A stretch of 64,000 nucleotides of DNA, from positions 62,001-126,000 of the forward strand of contig NZ_BBIV01000004.1 in the NCBI RefSeq assembly GCF_000730665.1. Reading direction: 5' to 3'. Position 1 is the stretch's first letter, and each line of letters opens with the position of its first letter. This DNA comes from Pseudomonas plecoglossicida NBRC 103162 = DSM 15088 (lineage in GTDB: Bacteria; Pseudomonadota; Gammaproteobacteria; Pseudomonadales; Pseudomonadaceae). The notes under the pieces are model-generated. The model made no database searches and had not been told where the DNA came from. It saw only the letters and a list, made by a program, of their open reading frames with translations. This document shows, one piece after another, positions 1 through 9,366 of the stretch. The position numbers were made by a program, and so were the translations under genes.

Positions 1-1284
1 TTCGACACCTTCGTGCGCATGGAGGAGACCTACGTCAAGCTGGTCGACCAGGTGCTGGAAGCCTATCGCCAGCGCCACTATGACGAGGCCGAGCGGCTGA
101 TCAGCGATGAGCTGACCCCGGCCTGGGTCGACGGGCGCAAGCACCTGAACACGGTGATCGAACACAACCGCGAATCGGCCGAGGCCGCCACCGGCGAAAT
201 CGTCAGCGCGGTGAGCACCGCCAAAGGCAGCATGATGGTCTCGCTGCTGCTGGCGATCATCGCCGCCGGTATCTGCGGTCTGCTGCTGATGCGTGCGATC
301 ACCGCACCCGTGCAGCGTGTGGTCCATGCCCTCGACAAGTTGCGTTCGGGCGACCTGAGCATGCGCCTGAGCCTCGACCGCAAGGACGAGTTCGGTGCCA
401 TCGAGAATGGCTTCAACGAAATGGCCGAAGCACTGGCCAACCTGGTGTCCCAGGCGCAGCGCTCCTCGGTGCAGGTGACCACCTCGGTGACCGAGATTGC
501 CGCCACCTCCAAGCAGCAGCAAGCCACGGCTACGGAAACGGCTGCCACCACCACGGAAATCGGCGCTACCTCACGCGAGATCGCCGCCACCTCGCGCGAC
601 CTGGTGCGCACCATGACCGAAGTCACCAGCGCCGCCGACCAGGCGTCGAGCCTGGCCGGCTCTGGCCAGCAAGGCCTGGCGCGGATGGAGGAAACCATGC
701 ACCAGGTCATGGGCGCTGCCGATCTGGTCAATGCCAAGCTGGCGATCCTCAATGAAAAGGCCAGCAACATCACCCAGATGGTGGTGACCATCGTCAAGGT
801 CGCCGACCAGACCAACCTGCTGTCGCTCAACGCCGCCATCGAAGCCGAAAAAGCGGGTGAATACGGGCGTGGTTTTTCGGTGGTCGCCACCGAAGTGCGT
901 CGCCTGGCCGACCAGACGGCCGTGGCCACCTACGATATCGAACAGATGGTGCGGGAAATCCAGTCGGCGGTGTCTGCCGGGGTCATGGGCATGGACAAGT
1001 TTTCCGAAGAAGTGCGTCGTGGCATGTACGAAGTCCAGCAGGTAGGCGAGCAACTGAGCCAGATCATCCACCAGGTCCAGGCCCTGGCACCGCGGGTGCT
1101 GATGGTCAACGAAGGCATGCAGGCCCAGGCCACCGGTGCCGAGCAGATCAACCAGGCCTTGGCCCAGCTCAGCGATGCCAGCACCCAGACGGTGGAGTCG
1201 CTGCGTCAGGCCAGCTTCGCCATCGATGAGCTGAGCCAGGTGGCCGCAGGCCTGCGCGGCGGCGTATCGCGCTTCAAAGTCTGA
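1..1284 (+). CDS. wspA: WspA, membrane chemoreceptor (methyl-accepting protein) of the Wsp pathway, 5' end outside window
   Basis: The reading frame is open from base 1, so the N-terminus (first transmembrane helix and part of the periplasmic domain) is missing and 427 codons remain. A hydrophobic segment near bases 229-300 is the second transmembrane helix. A HAMP linker follows, and then a long alanine- and glutamate-rich coiled coil whose hairpin tip ([16 protein letters not shown], about bases 829-876) is the kinase-contact region of methyl-accepting receptors. WspA is known to form membrane clusters that respond to surface contact and activate the WspE kinase. It is the first gene of a seven-gene operon, and wspB begins 5 bases after its stop. 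The name rests mainly on the complete downstream wsp gene order. Confidence 0.95.
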   Translation, partial: FDTFVRMEETYVKLVDQVLEAYRQRHYDEAERLISDELTPAWVDGRKHLNTVIEHNRESAEAATGEIVSAVSTAKGSMMVSLLLAIIAAGICGLLLMRAITAPVQRVVHALDKLRSGDLSMRLSLDRKDEFGAIENGFNEMAEALANLVSQAQRSSVQVTTSVTEIAATSKQQQATATETAATTTEIGATSREIAATSRDLVRTMTEVTSAADQASSLAGSGQQGLARMEETMHQVMGAADLVNAKLAILNEKASNITQMVVTIVKVADQTNLLSLNAAIEAEKAGEYGRGFSVVATEVRRLADQTAVATYDIEQMVREIQSAVSAGVMGMDKFSEEVRRGMYEVQQVGEQLSQIIHQVQALAPRVLMVNEGMQAQATGAEQINQALAQLSDASTQTVESLRQASFAIDELSQVAAGLRGGVSRFKV

Positions 1285-1289
1285 TCATC

Positions 1290-1808
1290 ATGACCGACCT
1301 GCACCCGCATCCGGCAGCGGCTGCCCAGGCCAAGGGCAAGGGCACGCTGTACCTGCAGTTTCGCATCGACCAGCAGCGCTTCGCCCTGGATGTGCACGAG
1401 GTGGTCGAGGTCCTGCCGCGCCGGCCGCTCAAGCCGATCGCCCAGGCACCGGCCTGGGTCGCTGGCATCTACGCCCACCGTGGCGTGCTGGTGCCGGTGA
1501 TCGATCTGTGCGCCCTGAGCTTCGCCAAGCCCGCCGCCGCGCGCACCAGCACGCGCATGGTGCTGGTGCATTACCGCAAGGTGCATCAGCTGGGCCTGAT
1601 CCTGGAACAGGCGACCGATACTCTGCGATGCCGCCCGGAAGAGTTTCAGCCATACGGGCTGGACAATGACCATGCGCCTTATCTGGGCCCGGTACGCCAG
1701 GATGCCCAAGGGCTGTTGCAGCGCATTGCAGTGGATGATCTGCTCAGTGATGCGGTACACCAACTGTTGTTCCCGGATGTCCCAGATGCGCAGCAGGTGG
1801 AGCCATGA
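1290..1808 (+). CDS. wspB: WspB, CheW-like coupling protein
   Basis: This 172-residue protein is essentially one CheW domain. It carries the usual beta-strand pattern, with the segment WVAGIYAHRGVLVPVIDL where CheW proteins have their NxRG-type receptor-contact loop. Coupling proteins link receptor (WspA) to the CheA-type kinase (WspE). The stop codon overlaps the wspC start in an ATGA quartet, which suggests translational coupling. It is one of two CheW-type proteins in the operon; the other, WspD, has an extra cysteine-rich N-terminus. Confidence 0.93.
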   Translation: MTDLHPHPAAAAQAKGKGTLYLQFRIDQQRFALDVHEVVEVLPRRPLKPIAQAPAWVAGIYAHRGVLVPVIDLCALSFAKPAAARTSTRMVLVHYRKVHQLGLILEQATDTLRCRPEEFQPYGLDNDHAPYLGPVRQDAQGLLQRIAVDDLLSDAVHQLLFPDVPDAQQVEP

Positions 1809-3061
1809 GCCAGCAACGCTTTTTCCGTTTCCTGCAGGAGCGCATCGGCCTGGATGTCGAGTCGGTGGGCGTACCCATGGTCGAACGTGCCTTGCACCAG
1901 CGCAGCCTGGCGCTCAATGCCGCCGACCTTGACGATTACTGGCTGCGCCTGCAGCAATCGCCAGGCGAACAGCAGGCGCTCATCGAAGCGGTGATCGTTC
2001 CTGAGACCTGGTTTTTCCGATATCCCGAATCGTTCACCGCGCTGGTCGACCTGGCCCACAAACGCTTGGCCGAACTTGCCGGCGAAAGGCCGTTGCGCTT
2101 GCTCAGCCTGCCATGCTCGACCGGCGAGGAGCCTTATTCGCTGGCCATGGCATTGCTGGATTCGGCGATCAACCCTGCAGCCTTGCAGATCGACGCCATC
2201 GACATAAGTCCCAATTCCGTGGCCAAGGCCGTGCGGGCGACCTATGGCCGCAACTCTTTCCGCGGCAGCGAGCTGGCCTTTCGCGAGCGACATTTTCACG
2301 CTGTCGGCGACAGCCATCAGCTCGACGAGCGGGTACGCCAACAGGTGAAGTTCGAAGTGGGCAACGTGCTCGACCCGCTACTGGCCAGCCGCGATGGCCT
2401 GTATGACTTCGTGTTCTGCCGCAACTTGCTGATCTATTTCGATTTGCCGACCCAGCAGCGAGTATTCGAGGTGCTCAAGCGCCTGATCCACCCGCAAGGG
2501 GTGCTGTTCATCGGGCCGGCCGAAGGCAGTCTGCTGGCGCGACTGGGCATGCGCCCGCTGGGGATTGCCCAGTCGTTCGCCTATGTGCATCAGCCTGCCG
2601 ATACGACCGTCGCGGCGCCTGCGCCATTGCGCAGCATCTCGGCGAGAGCGGCCACTACGCCGATCAAGCCAAGTCGGCCTTTGCCCGCGCCGCAGCCACG
2701 ACGGCCGACCCCGGTCGCCGCGCCGGTGGTCGAGCAGCGCGAGAGCGAGGATGAGTTACTGGCCAGCATCGCTCGGCAGGCCAATGCCGGTGACAGCGTG
2801 CAAGCGCGCGCCAGCTGCCAGCGCTACCTGCGCCAGTTCGCGCCGAAGGCCCAGGTGTATTACTGGCTGGGGCTGCTCAGCGACACTGAAGGCGACGCGA
2901 CGCAAGCGCTGAGTCACTACCGCAAGGCGCTGTACCTGGAGCCGCAGCACCCCGAAGCGCTGCTGCACCTGGCAACCCTGCTGGCCGCCCAGGGCGATAG
3001 CGCAGGCGCACGCCGCCTGCAGGAACGCGCGGCGCGCGCCGGTCGGGAGTCTGAACGATGA
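1805..3061 (+). CDS. wspC: WspC, CheR-type receptor methyltransferase with C-terminal TPR repeats
   Basis: The N-terminal two thirds are a CheR SAM-dependent methyltransferase: PETWFFR early in the domain, the SAM-binding segment SLPCSTGEEPYS, the acidic strand DAIDIS, and FVFCRNLLIYF. A proline/alanine-rich linker (about residues 260-310) leads to tetratricopeptide repeats at about 340-410 (YYWLGLLSDTEGD, ALSHYRKALYLEPQHPEALL). CheR-TPR fusions are typical of Wsp-type pathways. WspC methylates glutamates on WspA and opposes WspF, setting the signalling level. It overlaps both wspB and wspD by four bases. Confidence 0.94.
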   Translation: MSQQRFFRFLQERIGLDVESVGVPMVERALHQRSLALNAADLDDYWLRLQQSPGEQQALIEAVIVPETWFFRYPESFTALVDLAHKRLAELAGERPLRLLSLPCSTGEEPYSLAMALLDSAINPAALQIDAIDISPNSVAKAVRATYGRNSFRGSELAFRERHFHAVGDSHQLDERVRQQVKFEVGNVLDPLLASRDGLYDFVFCRNLLIYFDLPTQQRVFEVLKRLIHPQGVLFIGPAEGSLLARLGMRPLGIAQSFAYVHQPADTTVAAPAPLRSISARAATTPIKPSRPLPAPQPRRPTPVAAPVVEQRESEDELLASIARQANAGDSVQARASCQRYLRQFAPKAQVYYWLGLLSDTEGDATQALSHYRKALYLEPQHPEALLHLATLLAAQGDSAGARRLQERAARAGRESER

Positions 3062-3723
3062 ATGTCGACCATGCGCTCGAGCTGCTCGCCGAGGGAGACC
3101 TGCACATCGATGACTGCTGGAACCGTATCGGCGTGCACGGCGACAAGCAGTGTCCATTGCTGGAACGGCACATCCACTGCCGCAATTGCGAGGTCTATGC
3201 CGCTGCCGCCACACGCCTGCTGGACCGCTATGGGCTGGTTCAGGACGAGCAGGAGCACGCGACGCAGACGAGCGAAGCCCATGCCGGGCGTTCGCTGCTG
3301 CTGTTCCGCCTGGGCGAACAGTGGCTGGCCCTGGCCACAGCCTGCCTGGTGGAGATCGCCCCGGTGCAGCCGGTGCATTCATTGCCGCATCAGCGCTCGC
3401 GGGTATTGCAGGGCGTGGCCAATGTGCGTGGCGCCCTGGTGCCGTGTCTGTCCCTGGGCGATCTGCTGGGGAGCGAGTCGTCGCCTGATCAGACTCGCAG
3501 TGTGCGGGCGATGCCTCGCATGTTGATTCTGGCTGCGTCGGGAGGCCCGGTGGTCATCGCCGTGGACGAGGTCGATGGCATTCACTGTCTCGACCTCGCG
3601 CCGGCCGGCGCCAGCGAACAGGCTGCACCGTTCACCGCGGCGGTACTGCAGTGGCGCGGGCGTAGCGTGCGGGTGCTGGAAGACCAACAACTACTGTCTG
3701 CCGTGCAGCGGAGCCTTTCATGA
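3058..3723 (+). CDS. wspD: WspD, CheW-like coupling protein with cysteine-rich N-terminal extension
   Basis: Residues from about 80 to 215 form a CheW domain (LLLFRLGEQWLALATACLVEI ahead of the receptor-contact loop VANVRGALVPCLSLGDLL). The first 60 residues are an extension with C20, C32, C41 and C44 plus H38 and H40, which looks like a possible metal- or cluster-binding patch. WspD is the second coupling protein of the Wsp complex, beside WspB. ATGA overlaps join it to wspC and wspE. The CheW assignment is firm; any role of the cysteines is inference. Confidence 0.93.
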   Translation: MNVDHALELLAEGDLHIDDCWNRIGVHGDKQCPLLERHIHCRNCEVYAAAATRLLDRYGLVQDEQEHATQTSEAHAGRSLLLFRLGEQWLALATACLVEIAPVQPVHSLPHQRSRVLQGVANVRGALVPCLSLGDLLGSESSPDQTRSVRAMPRMLILAASGGPVVIAVDEVDGIHCLDLAPAGASEQAAPFTAAVLQWRGRSVRVLEDQQLLSAVQRSLS

Positions 3724-5981
3724 CCCCTGAGCAAATGCGCGACGCATCGTTGCTCGAACTGTTCAGCCTGGAGGCCGAAGCCCAGACCCAGGTGCTCAGC
3801 ACCGGGCTGATGGCACTGGAGCGCAACCCGACCCAGGCCGATCAACTGGAAGCCTGCATGCGCGCTGCGCACTCCCTCAAGGGGGCCGCGCGGATCGTCG
3901 GCCTCGACGCCGGGGTCAGCGTGGCCCATGTGATGGAAGATTGCCTGGTGGCGGCCCAGGAAGGCCGGCTGCTGCTGCGTGCCGAGCATATCGATGCACT
4001 GTTGCGCGGCACCGACCTGTTGCTGCATATCGCCACGCCCGGCGATCCGCAGGGCGAGGCCGCCGTGCCGTCTTTCCTCGTGCAGATGGCCGGGCTGATC
4101 GACCCTGAGGCTGTGCCTGTGCCCGCGCCTGTGGCAGAAAGCGCCGTGGCAGTGGCCGCCGAGCCTGCACCGGTCGAGACCGAGGCCGACAACGAGTCCG
4201 TCCCGCGCAAGGCCGGCAAGCGCGGGGAAGGGGGCGAGCGGGTCCTGCGGGTGACCGCGGACCGCCTCAACAGCCTGCTCGACCTGTCCAGCAAGTCACT
4301 GGTCGAAACCCAGCGGCTGAAGCCGTACCTGGCCTCTTTGCAGCGCCTCAAACGCATGCACGGCCAGGGCATGCGGGCCCTCGATGGCCTCAAGGCGCAA
4401 CTGGAGGACAGCGGCCAGAGCCCGGAAGTGCTCGAAGCCCTGGCCCAGACCCAGCGGTTGCTGCTGGAGACCCAGCAGATCCTGCAGCAGCAGGCGGCCG
4501 ACCTGGATGAGTTCGGCTGGCAGGCCAGCCAGCGCGCCCAACTGCTCTACGACACCGCCCTGGCTTGCCGGATGCGCCCGTTTGCCGATGTGCTCACCGG
4601 CCAGAGCCGCATGGTCCGCGATCTGGGGCGTTCGCTGGGCAAGCAGGTACGCCTGCAGATCGACGGCGAGAAGACCCAGGTCGATCGCGACGTGCTGGAA
4701 AAGCTCGATGCGCCCCTGACCCACCTGCTGCGCAATGCCGTCGACCACGGCATCGAAACACCCGGGCAACGCTTGCTGGCCGGCAAGCCGGAGGAGGGGG
4801 CGATACGCCTGCATGCCTCCCATCAGGCAGGCCTGCTGATCCTCGAATTGAGCGATGACGGTGCGGGCATCGACCTTGCACGGTTGCGTCGCAGCATCGT
4901 CGAGCGTGGCTTGTCGCCGGCGGACACCGTGGCACAGATGAGCGAGGCGGAACTGCTGACGTTCCTGTTCCTGCCCGGCTTCAGCATGCGCGACAAGGTC
5001 ACCGAGGTGTCCGGCCGTGGCGTCGGCCTGGATGCGGTGCAGCACATGGTCCGCGAGCTGCGCGGTTCGATCGAGCTGACCCAGGTGGCGGGCCAGGGCT
5101 GTCGCTTCCATGTGGAGGTGCCGTTGACCCTGTCGGTGGTGCGCAGCCTGGTGGTGGAGGTCGGCGGGGAGGCCTACGCATTCCCGCTGGCCCATATCGA
5201 GCGCACCGTCGAAGTCGCCGCCCAGCAGATCGTGCAGATCGAAGGGCGCCAGCACTTCTGGCACGAGGGCCGGCATATCGGCCTGGTGGCGGCCAGCCAG
5301 TTGCTCAATCGCCCTGCGGCGCAGAGTGGTGAGGACAGCTTGCGGGTCGTGGTGATTCGCGAACGCGAACAGCTTTACGGGGTGGCCGTGGAGCGCCTGA
5401 TCGGTGAGCGCGTGCTGGTGGTCATGCCGCTGGACCCACGCCTGGGCAAGGTCCAGGACATCTCGGCAGGGGCTTTGCTGGATGACGGTTCGGTGGTGTT
5501 GATCGTCGACGTCGAAGACTTGTTGCGCTCGGTCGAGAAGCTGCTCAGCACCGGCCGTCTGGAACGTATCGAGCGTGGCGCGCAGGCGGGGCGTGGGACG
5601 GTGCGCAAACGCATCCTGGTCGTCGACGACTCGCTCACCGTACGTGAACTGCAACGCAAGTTGCTGAGCAATCGCGGCTACGAAGTGGCGGTCGCGGTCG
5701 ATGGCATGGACGGCTGGAACGCCCTGCGCAGCGAGGATTTCGACCTGCTGATCAGTGATATCGACATGCCGCGCATGGACGGTATCGAGCTGGTCACGCT
5801 GGTGCGCCGCGACCAACGGCTGCAGTCACTGCCGGTGATGGTGGTGTCGTACAAGGACCGCGAAGAAGACCGGCGGCGTGGCTTGGATGCCGGAGCCGAC
5901 TACTATTTGGCCAAGGCCAGCTTCCACGACGACGCGTTGCTCGATGCCGTGGTGGAATTGATCGGAGCAGCTCAGGGATGA
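3720..5981 (+). CDS. wspE: WspE, hybrid CheA-type histidine kinase with C-terminal receiver
   Basis: The 753-residue protein has an N-terminal HPt domain with phospho-accepting H51 in AAHSLKGAAR, then an alanine/proline/glutamate-rich linker. Dimerisation and HATPase regions follow (LRNAVDHGIETPGQR for the N box, DDGAGIDLARL and GRGVGLDAV for the G boxes). A CheW-like regulatory domain ends near residue 600. The receiver starts near residue 629 (RILVVDDS) and its phospho-acceptor is D680. Known WspE homologues autophosphorylate and pass phosphate to the diguanylate cyclase WspR and the methylesterase WspF. The gene overlaps wspD and wspF by four bases. Confidence 0.96.
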   Translation: MTPEQMRDASLLELFSLEAEAQTQVLSTGLMALERNPTQADQLEACMRAAHSLKGAARIVGLDAGVSVAHVMEDCLVAAQEGRLLLRAEHIDALLRGTDLLLHIATPGDPQGEAAVPSFLVQMAGLIDPEAVPVPAPVAESAVAVAAEPAPVETEADNESVPRKAGKRGEGGERVLRVTADRLNSLLDLSSKSLVETQRLKPYLASLQRLKRMHGQGMRALDGLKAQLEDSGQSPEVLEALAQTQRLLLETQQILQQQAADLDEFGWQASQRAQLLYDTALACRMRPFADVLTGQSRMVRDLGRSLGKQVRLQIDGEKTQVDRDVLEKLDAPLTHLLRNAVDHGIETPGQRLLAGKPEEGAIRLHASHQAGLLILELSDDGAGIDLARLRRSIVERGLSPADTVAQMSEAELLTFLFLPGFSMRDKVTEVSGRGVGLDAVQHMVRELRGSIELTQVAGQGCRFHVEVPLTLSVVRSLVVEVGGEAYAFPLAHIERTVEVAAQQIVQIEGRQHFWHEGRHIGLVAASQLLNRPAAQSGEDSLRVVVIREREQLYGVAVERLIGERVLVVMPLDPRLGKVQDISAGALLDDGSVVLIVDVEDLLRSVEKLLSTGRLERIERGAQAGRGTVRKRILVVDDSLTVRELQRKLLSNRGYEVAVAVDGMDGWNALRSEDFDLLISDIDMPRMDGIELVTLVRRDQRLQSLPVMVVSYKDREEDRRRGLDAGADYYLAKASFHDDALLDAVVELIGAAQG

Positions 5982-6991
5982 AGATCGCCATCGTCAATGA
6001 TATGTCCATGGCCGTGGAGGCCTTGCGCAGAGCCCTGGCCTTCGAGCCCGCGCACGAAGTGGTGTGGGTGGCCAGCAATGGCGCCGAGGCGGTGAAAAAG
6101 TGCGCCGAGGATACGCCCGACCTCATTCTCATGGACCTGATCATGCCGGTCATGGATGGCGTCGAGGCCACCCGGCGGATCATGGCCGAGACGCCGTGCG
6201 CCATCGTCATCGTCACCGTCGACCGCAAGCAGAATGTGCACCGGGTGTTCGAGGCCATGGGCCATGGCGCGCTGGACGTGGTCGATACCCCGGCGCTTGG
6301 TGCAGGCGATGCGCGCGAGGCCGCTGCGCCGCTGCTGCGCAAGATTCTCAACATCAGCTGGCTGATCGGCCAGCAGCGGCCCAATGCGACCAAACCGGTG
6401 GCAGCACCCTTGCGCGATGCCGCCCAGCACCGAGGCCTGGTGGCGATCGGCTCCTCGGCGGGTGGCCCTGCTGCCCTGGAAGTGCTGCTCAAGGGCCTGC
6501 CTCCGGCATTTCCGGCGTCCATCGTGCTGGTTCAGCATGTGGACCAGGTATTCGCTGCCGGCATGGCCGAGTGGCTTGGCAGCGCTTGCGGGCTGCCGGT
6601 GCGCCTGGCCCGTGAGGGCGAGACGCCGCAGCCGGGCCAGGTGCTGCTGGCAGGTACCAATCACCATATCCGCCTGCTACAGAACGGGCAGTTGGCCTAC
6701 ACTGCCGAACCTGTCAATGAAATCTACCGGCCCTCGATCGACGTGTTCTTCGAGAGCGTGGCGCGCTACTGGCGCGGCGATGCGGTGGGCGTGCTGCTCA
6801 CCGGCATGGGCCGCGATGGTGCCCAGGGCCTCAAACTGATGCGCCAGCAGGGCTTCCTGACCATTGCCCAGGACCAGTCCAGCAGCGCCGTCTATGGTAT
6901 GCCCAAGGCCGCTGCGGCCATCGACGCGGCGGTGGAAATCCGTCCGCTGGAGCGAATCGCCGGGCGCTTGACGGAAATCTTCACAAAATGA
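5978..6991 (+). CDS. wspF: WspF, CheB-type receptor methylesterase
   Basis: An N-terminal receiver domain (phospho-acceptor D53 in LILMDLIMPVMDG) is joined to a CheB methylesterase domain. The catalytic triad can be read as S160 in GSSAGG, H187 in VLVQHVD and D280 in MGRDGA. WspF removes methyl groups from WspA and resets the pathway. In other pseudomonads loss of wspF gives constitutive WspR activity and wrinkly colonies, so it matters that this copy appears intact. The length of 337 residues fits the family. Confidence 0.96.
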   Translation: MKIAIVNDMSMAVEALRRALAFEPAHEVVWVASNGAEAVKKCAEDTPDLILMDLIMPVMDGVEATRRIMAETPCAIVIVTVDRKQNVHRVFEAMGHGALDVVDTPALGAGDAREAAAPLLRKILNISWLIGQQRPNATKPVAAPLRDAAQHRGLVAIGSSAGGPAALEVLLKGLPPAFPASIVLVQHVDQVFAAGMAEWLGSACGLPVRLAREGETPQPGQVLLAGTNHHIRLLQNGQLAYTAEPVNEIYRPSIDVFFESVARYWRGDAVGVLLTGMGRDGAQGLKLMRQQGFLTIAQDQSSSAVYGMPKAAAAIDAAVEIRPLERIAGRLTEIFTK

Positions 6992-7042
6992 CGACATGTA
7001 TTGAATCACGCCGCGCAGGCTGCAGTGATCAGGTGAAAACGG

Positions 7043-8047
7043 ATGACTGACTTACCGATCGAGGGTTTCGCGACCCCCAACGAAAACTCGGCGATGGTCC
7101 TTTTGGTGGACGATCAGGCGATGATCGGCGAAGCCGTGCGCCGTGGCCTGGCCCACGAAGAGAACATCGACTTCCACTTCTGCGCCGACCCGCACCAGGC
7201 CGTGGCCCAGGCCATGCGCATCAAGCCCACGGTGATCCTCCAGGACCTGATCATGCCAGGCCTGGACGGCTTGACCCTGGTGCGCGAGTACCGCAACAAC
7301 CCGGCCACGCAGGACATCCCGATCATCGTCCTGTCGACCAAGGAAGACCCGCTGGTCAAGAGCGCGGCCTTTGCCGCCGGGGCCAACGACTACCTGGTCA
7401 AGCTGCCCGACACCATCGAACTGGTGGCGCGTATCCGCTATCACTCGCGCTCCTACCTGACCCTGTTGCAGCGCGACGAGGCTTACCGCGCCTTGCGCGT
7501 CAGCCAGCAGCAGTTGCTCGATACCAACCTGATGCTGCAGCGGCTGATGAACTCCGACGGCCTGACCGGGCTGTCCAATCGCCGCCACTTCGACGAGTAC
7601 CTGGAGCTGGAGTGGCGCCGGGCCATGCGCGAGCAGCAGCAGTTGTCGCTGCTGATGGTCGATGTCGACTATTTCAAGCTCTACAACGACAGTTTCGGCC
7701 ACCTGGCCGGTGACGAAGCCTTGCGCCAGGTGGCCGAGGCGCTGCGGGGCTCCTGCTCGCGGCCTACCGACCTGCCGGCACGCTATGGCGGCGAGGAGTT
7801 TGCCCTGGTGTTGCCCAATACCTCCCCGGGCGGGGCGCGGTTGATCGCCGAAAAGCTGCGCCAGACCGTGCTCGGCCTGAACATCCCGCACACAGCGCCC
7901 CAGGCCGATTCGCGTCTGACCGTGAGCATTGGCCTGGCGACCCACACGCCGCCGATCGGCAGCCATTGCCGGCAACTGATCCTGGCGGCGGACAAGGGCC
8001 TGTACCAGGCCAAGCACAGCGGCCGTAATCAGGTCGGGATCGCCTGA
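7043..8047 (+). CDS. wspR: WspR, response-regulator diguanylate cyclase (REC-GGDEF)
   Basis: The receiver domain has its phospho-acceptor at D68 ([13 protein letters not shown]). A helical stalk (about 140-170) links it to a GGDEF domain whose active site is GGEEF at residues 249-253. The allosteric inhibitory site RxxD is present as RPTD at 240-243. WspR makes c-di-GMP when phosphorylated by WspE, promoting biofilm exopolysaccharide. A 51-base gap with its own ribosome site (CAGGTGAAAACGG) separates it from wspF, unlike the tightly overlapped upstream genes. A REP-type hairpin follows the stop. Confidence 0.97.
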   Translation: MTDLPIEGFATPNENSAMVLLVDDQAMIGEAVRRGLAHEENIDFHFCADPHQAVAQAMRIKPTVILQDLIMPGLDGLTLVREYRNNPATQDIPIIVLSTKEDPLVKSAAFAAGANDYLVKLPDTIELVARIRYHSRSYLTLLQRDEAYRALRVSQQQLLDTNLMLQRLMNSDGLTGLSNRRHFDEYLELEWRRAMREQQQLSLLMVDVDYFKLYNDSFGHLAGDEALRQVAEALRGSCSRPTDLPARYGGEEFALVLPNTSPGGARLIAEKLRQTVLGLNIPHTAPQADSRLTVSIGLATHTPPIGSHCRQLILAADKGLYQAKHSGRNQVGIA

Positions 8048-8049
8048 AC

Positions 8050-8083
8050 GGGCCTCATCGCCGGCTTGCCGGCGATAGGGCCC
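8050..8083. repeat. Single REP-type hairpin after wspR
   Basis: GGGCCTCATCGCCGGC is followed by TT and then GCCGGCGATAGGGCCC, a 16-base arm with one mismatch. It carries the core of the putida REP element but not the flanking GGCTCCCAC segment of the paired copies. Lying 3 bases after the wspR stop, it can end or stabilise the wsp transcript. Confidence 0.75.
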
Positions 8084-8133
8084 CCCAGAATTTCTACCGC
8101 CCGGCGGGTCTGCCGCCCAGCCCCAGACTGGTT

Positions 8134-8139
8134 TATACT
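8134..8139 (+). promoter_or_regulatory. Possible -10 element of the prfB promoter
   Basis: TATACT lies 38 bases before the prfB start, in the gap after the wspR hairpin. No good -35 hexamer is seen 16-18 bases upstream, so this is a weak call. Confidence 0.35.
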
Positions 8140-8177
8140 CCCCGGCTTTTCACCGAATTCGCGCGAGTAGCCAGCCC

Positions 8178-9273
8178 ATGGAAATCCAACCGATCCTGAA
8201 CACCATCAAGGACCTCACCGAACGTTCCCAGTCCATTCGGGGGTATCTTTGACTACGATCACAAGCATGACCGCCTGATCGAAGTCAACCGCGAGCTCGA
8301 AGATCCCAACGTCTGGAACAAGCCCGAGTACGCCCAGGCCCTGGGCCGCGAGCGCGCCATGCTGGCGCAGGTCGTCGAGACCCTGGACAAGATGTCCAAC
8401 GGCCTGGCCGACTGCCAGGACCTGCTCGACATGGCCGTCGAGGAGAAGGACGAAGGCGCCGTCAGCGACGTCGTGACCGAGTTGCAGAGCCTGGAAGAGT
8501 CCCTGGCCCAGCTCGAGTTCCGTCGCATGTTCAGCGGCGAGATGGACATGAACAACGCCTACCTGGACATCCAGGCCGGCTCCGGCGGTACCGAAGCACA
8601 GGACTGGGCCAACATCCTGCTGCGCATGTACCTGCGCTGGGCCGACAAGCGTGGTTTCGACGCCACCATCATCGAGCTTTCCGAAGGTGAAGTCGCCGGC
8701 ATCAAGGGCGCCACCGTGCACATCAAGGGCGAGTACGCCTTTGGCTGGCTGCGCACCGAGATCGGCGTGCACCGCCTGGTGCGCAAGAGCCCGTTCGACT
8801 CCGGCGCCCGTCGTCACACCTCGTTCTCGGCCGTGTTCGTGTCGCCCGAGATCGACGACAAGGTCGAGATCGACATCAACCCGTCCGACCTGCGCATCGA
8901 CACCTACCGCTCTTCCGGCGCCGGTGGTCAGCACGTGAACACCACCGACTCGGCGGTGCGTATCACCCACGTACCGACCAACACCGTGGTGGCCTGCCAG
9001 AACGAACGCTCCCAGCACGCCAACAAGGACACCGCCATGAAAATGCTGCGGGCCAAGTTGTACGAGCTGGAAATGCAAAAGCGCAACGCCGCCTCGCAAG
9101 CGCTGGAAGACAGCAAGTCGGACATCGGCTGGGGTCACCAGATCCGCTCCTACGTGCTGGATGACTCGCGCATCAAGGACTTGCGTACCGGCGTCGAGCG
9201 AAGCGACTGCCAGAAGGTCCTGGACGGCGATCTGGACCAGTACCTGGAAGCGAGCCTCAAGCAAGGGCTGTAA
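8178..9273 (+). CDS. prfB: Peptide chain release factor 2 (RF2), made by programmed +1 frameshift
   Basis: Translation starts at ATG 8178 and reads 24 codons to an in-frame TGA at 8250-8252. Skipping one base after CTT (8247-8249) continues the protein from GAC at 8251 to the stop at 9271, giving 364 residues, the normal RF2 length. The codon-recognition tripeptide SPF falls at residues 204-206 and the peptidyl-hydrolysis motif GGQ at 249-251. RF2 reads UGA and UAA stops. The frameshift is autoregulatory: low RF2 lets ribosomes pause at UGA and shift. The gene is followed by lysS, as in many gammaproteobacteria. Confidence 0.97.
8239..8253 (+). promoter_or_regulatory. RF2 programmed frameshift site
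   Basis: The sequence CGG GGG TAT CTT TGA C has the two classic elements: a purine-rich anti-SD pairing stretch (GGGGG) spaced just before the slippery CTT codon, and the UGA stop followed by C, a poor termination context. Slipping from CTT to TTT on the same tRNA restores the RF2 frame. Confidence 0.96.
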
Positions 9274-9288
9274 ACCGCACACCACTGC

Positions 9289-9318
9289 CGCGATACCTGG
9301 CCGCCCGCCGGTATCGCG
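9289..9318 (+). repeat. Hairpin between prfB and lysS
   Basis: CGCGATACC and GGTATCGCG form a perfect 9-base stem around a 12-base GC-rich loop. No T-run follows, so it looks more like an attenuator or an mRNA-stabilising structure than a normal terminator. Confidence 0.4.
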
Positions 9319-9366
9319 CGCCCTGCCCGACAAGGGCAACGAACACCTGATGGAAAGAATGACGAC

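Noticed and set aside
1..8047. Possible flagellar chemotaxis cluster
   Set aside because: The two CheW proteins, the CheR-TPR fusion, the CheA-REC hybrid and a terminal GGDEF regulator match Wsp; there is no CheY or CheZ gene.
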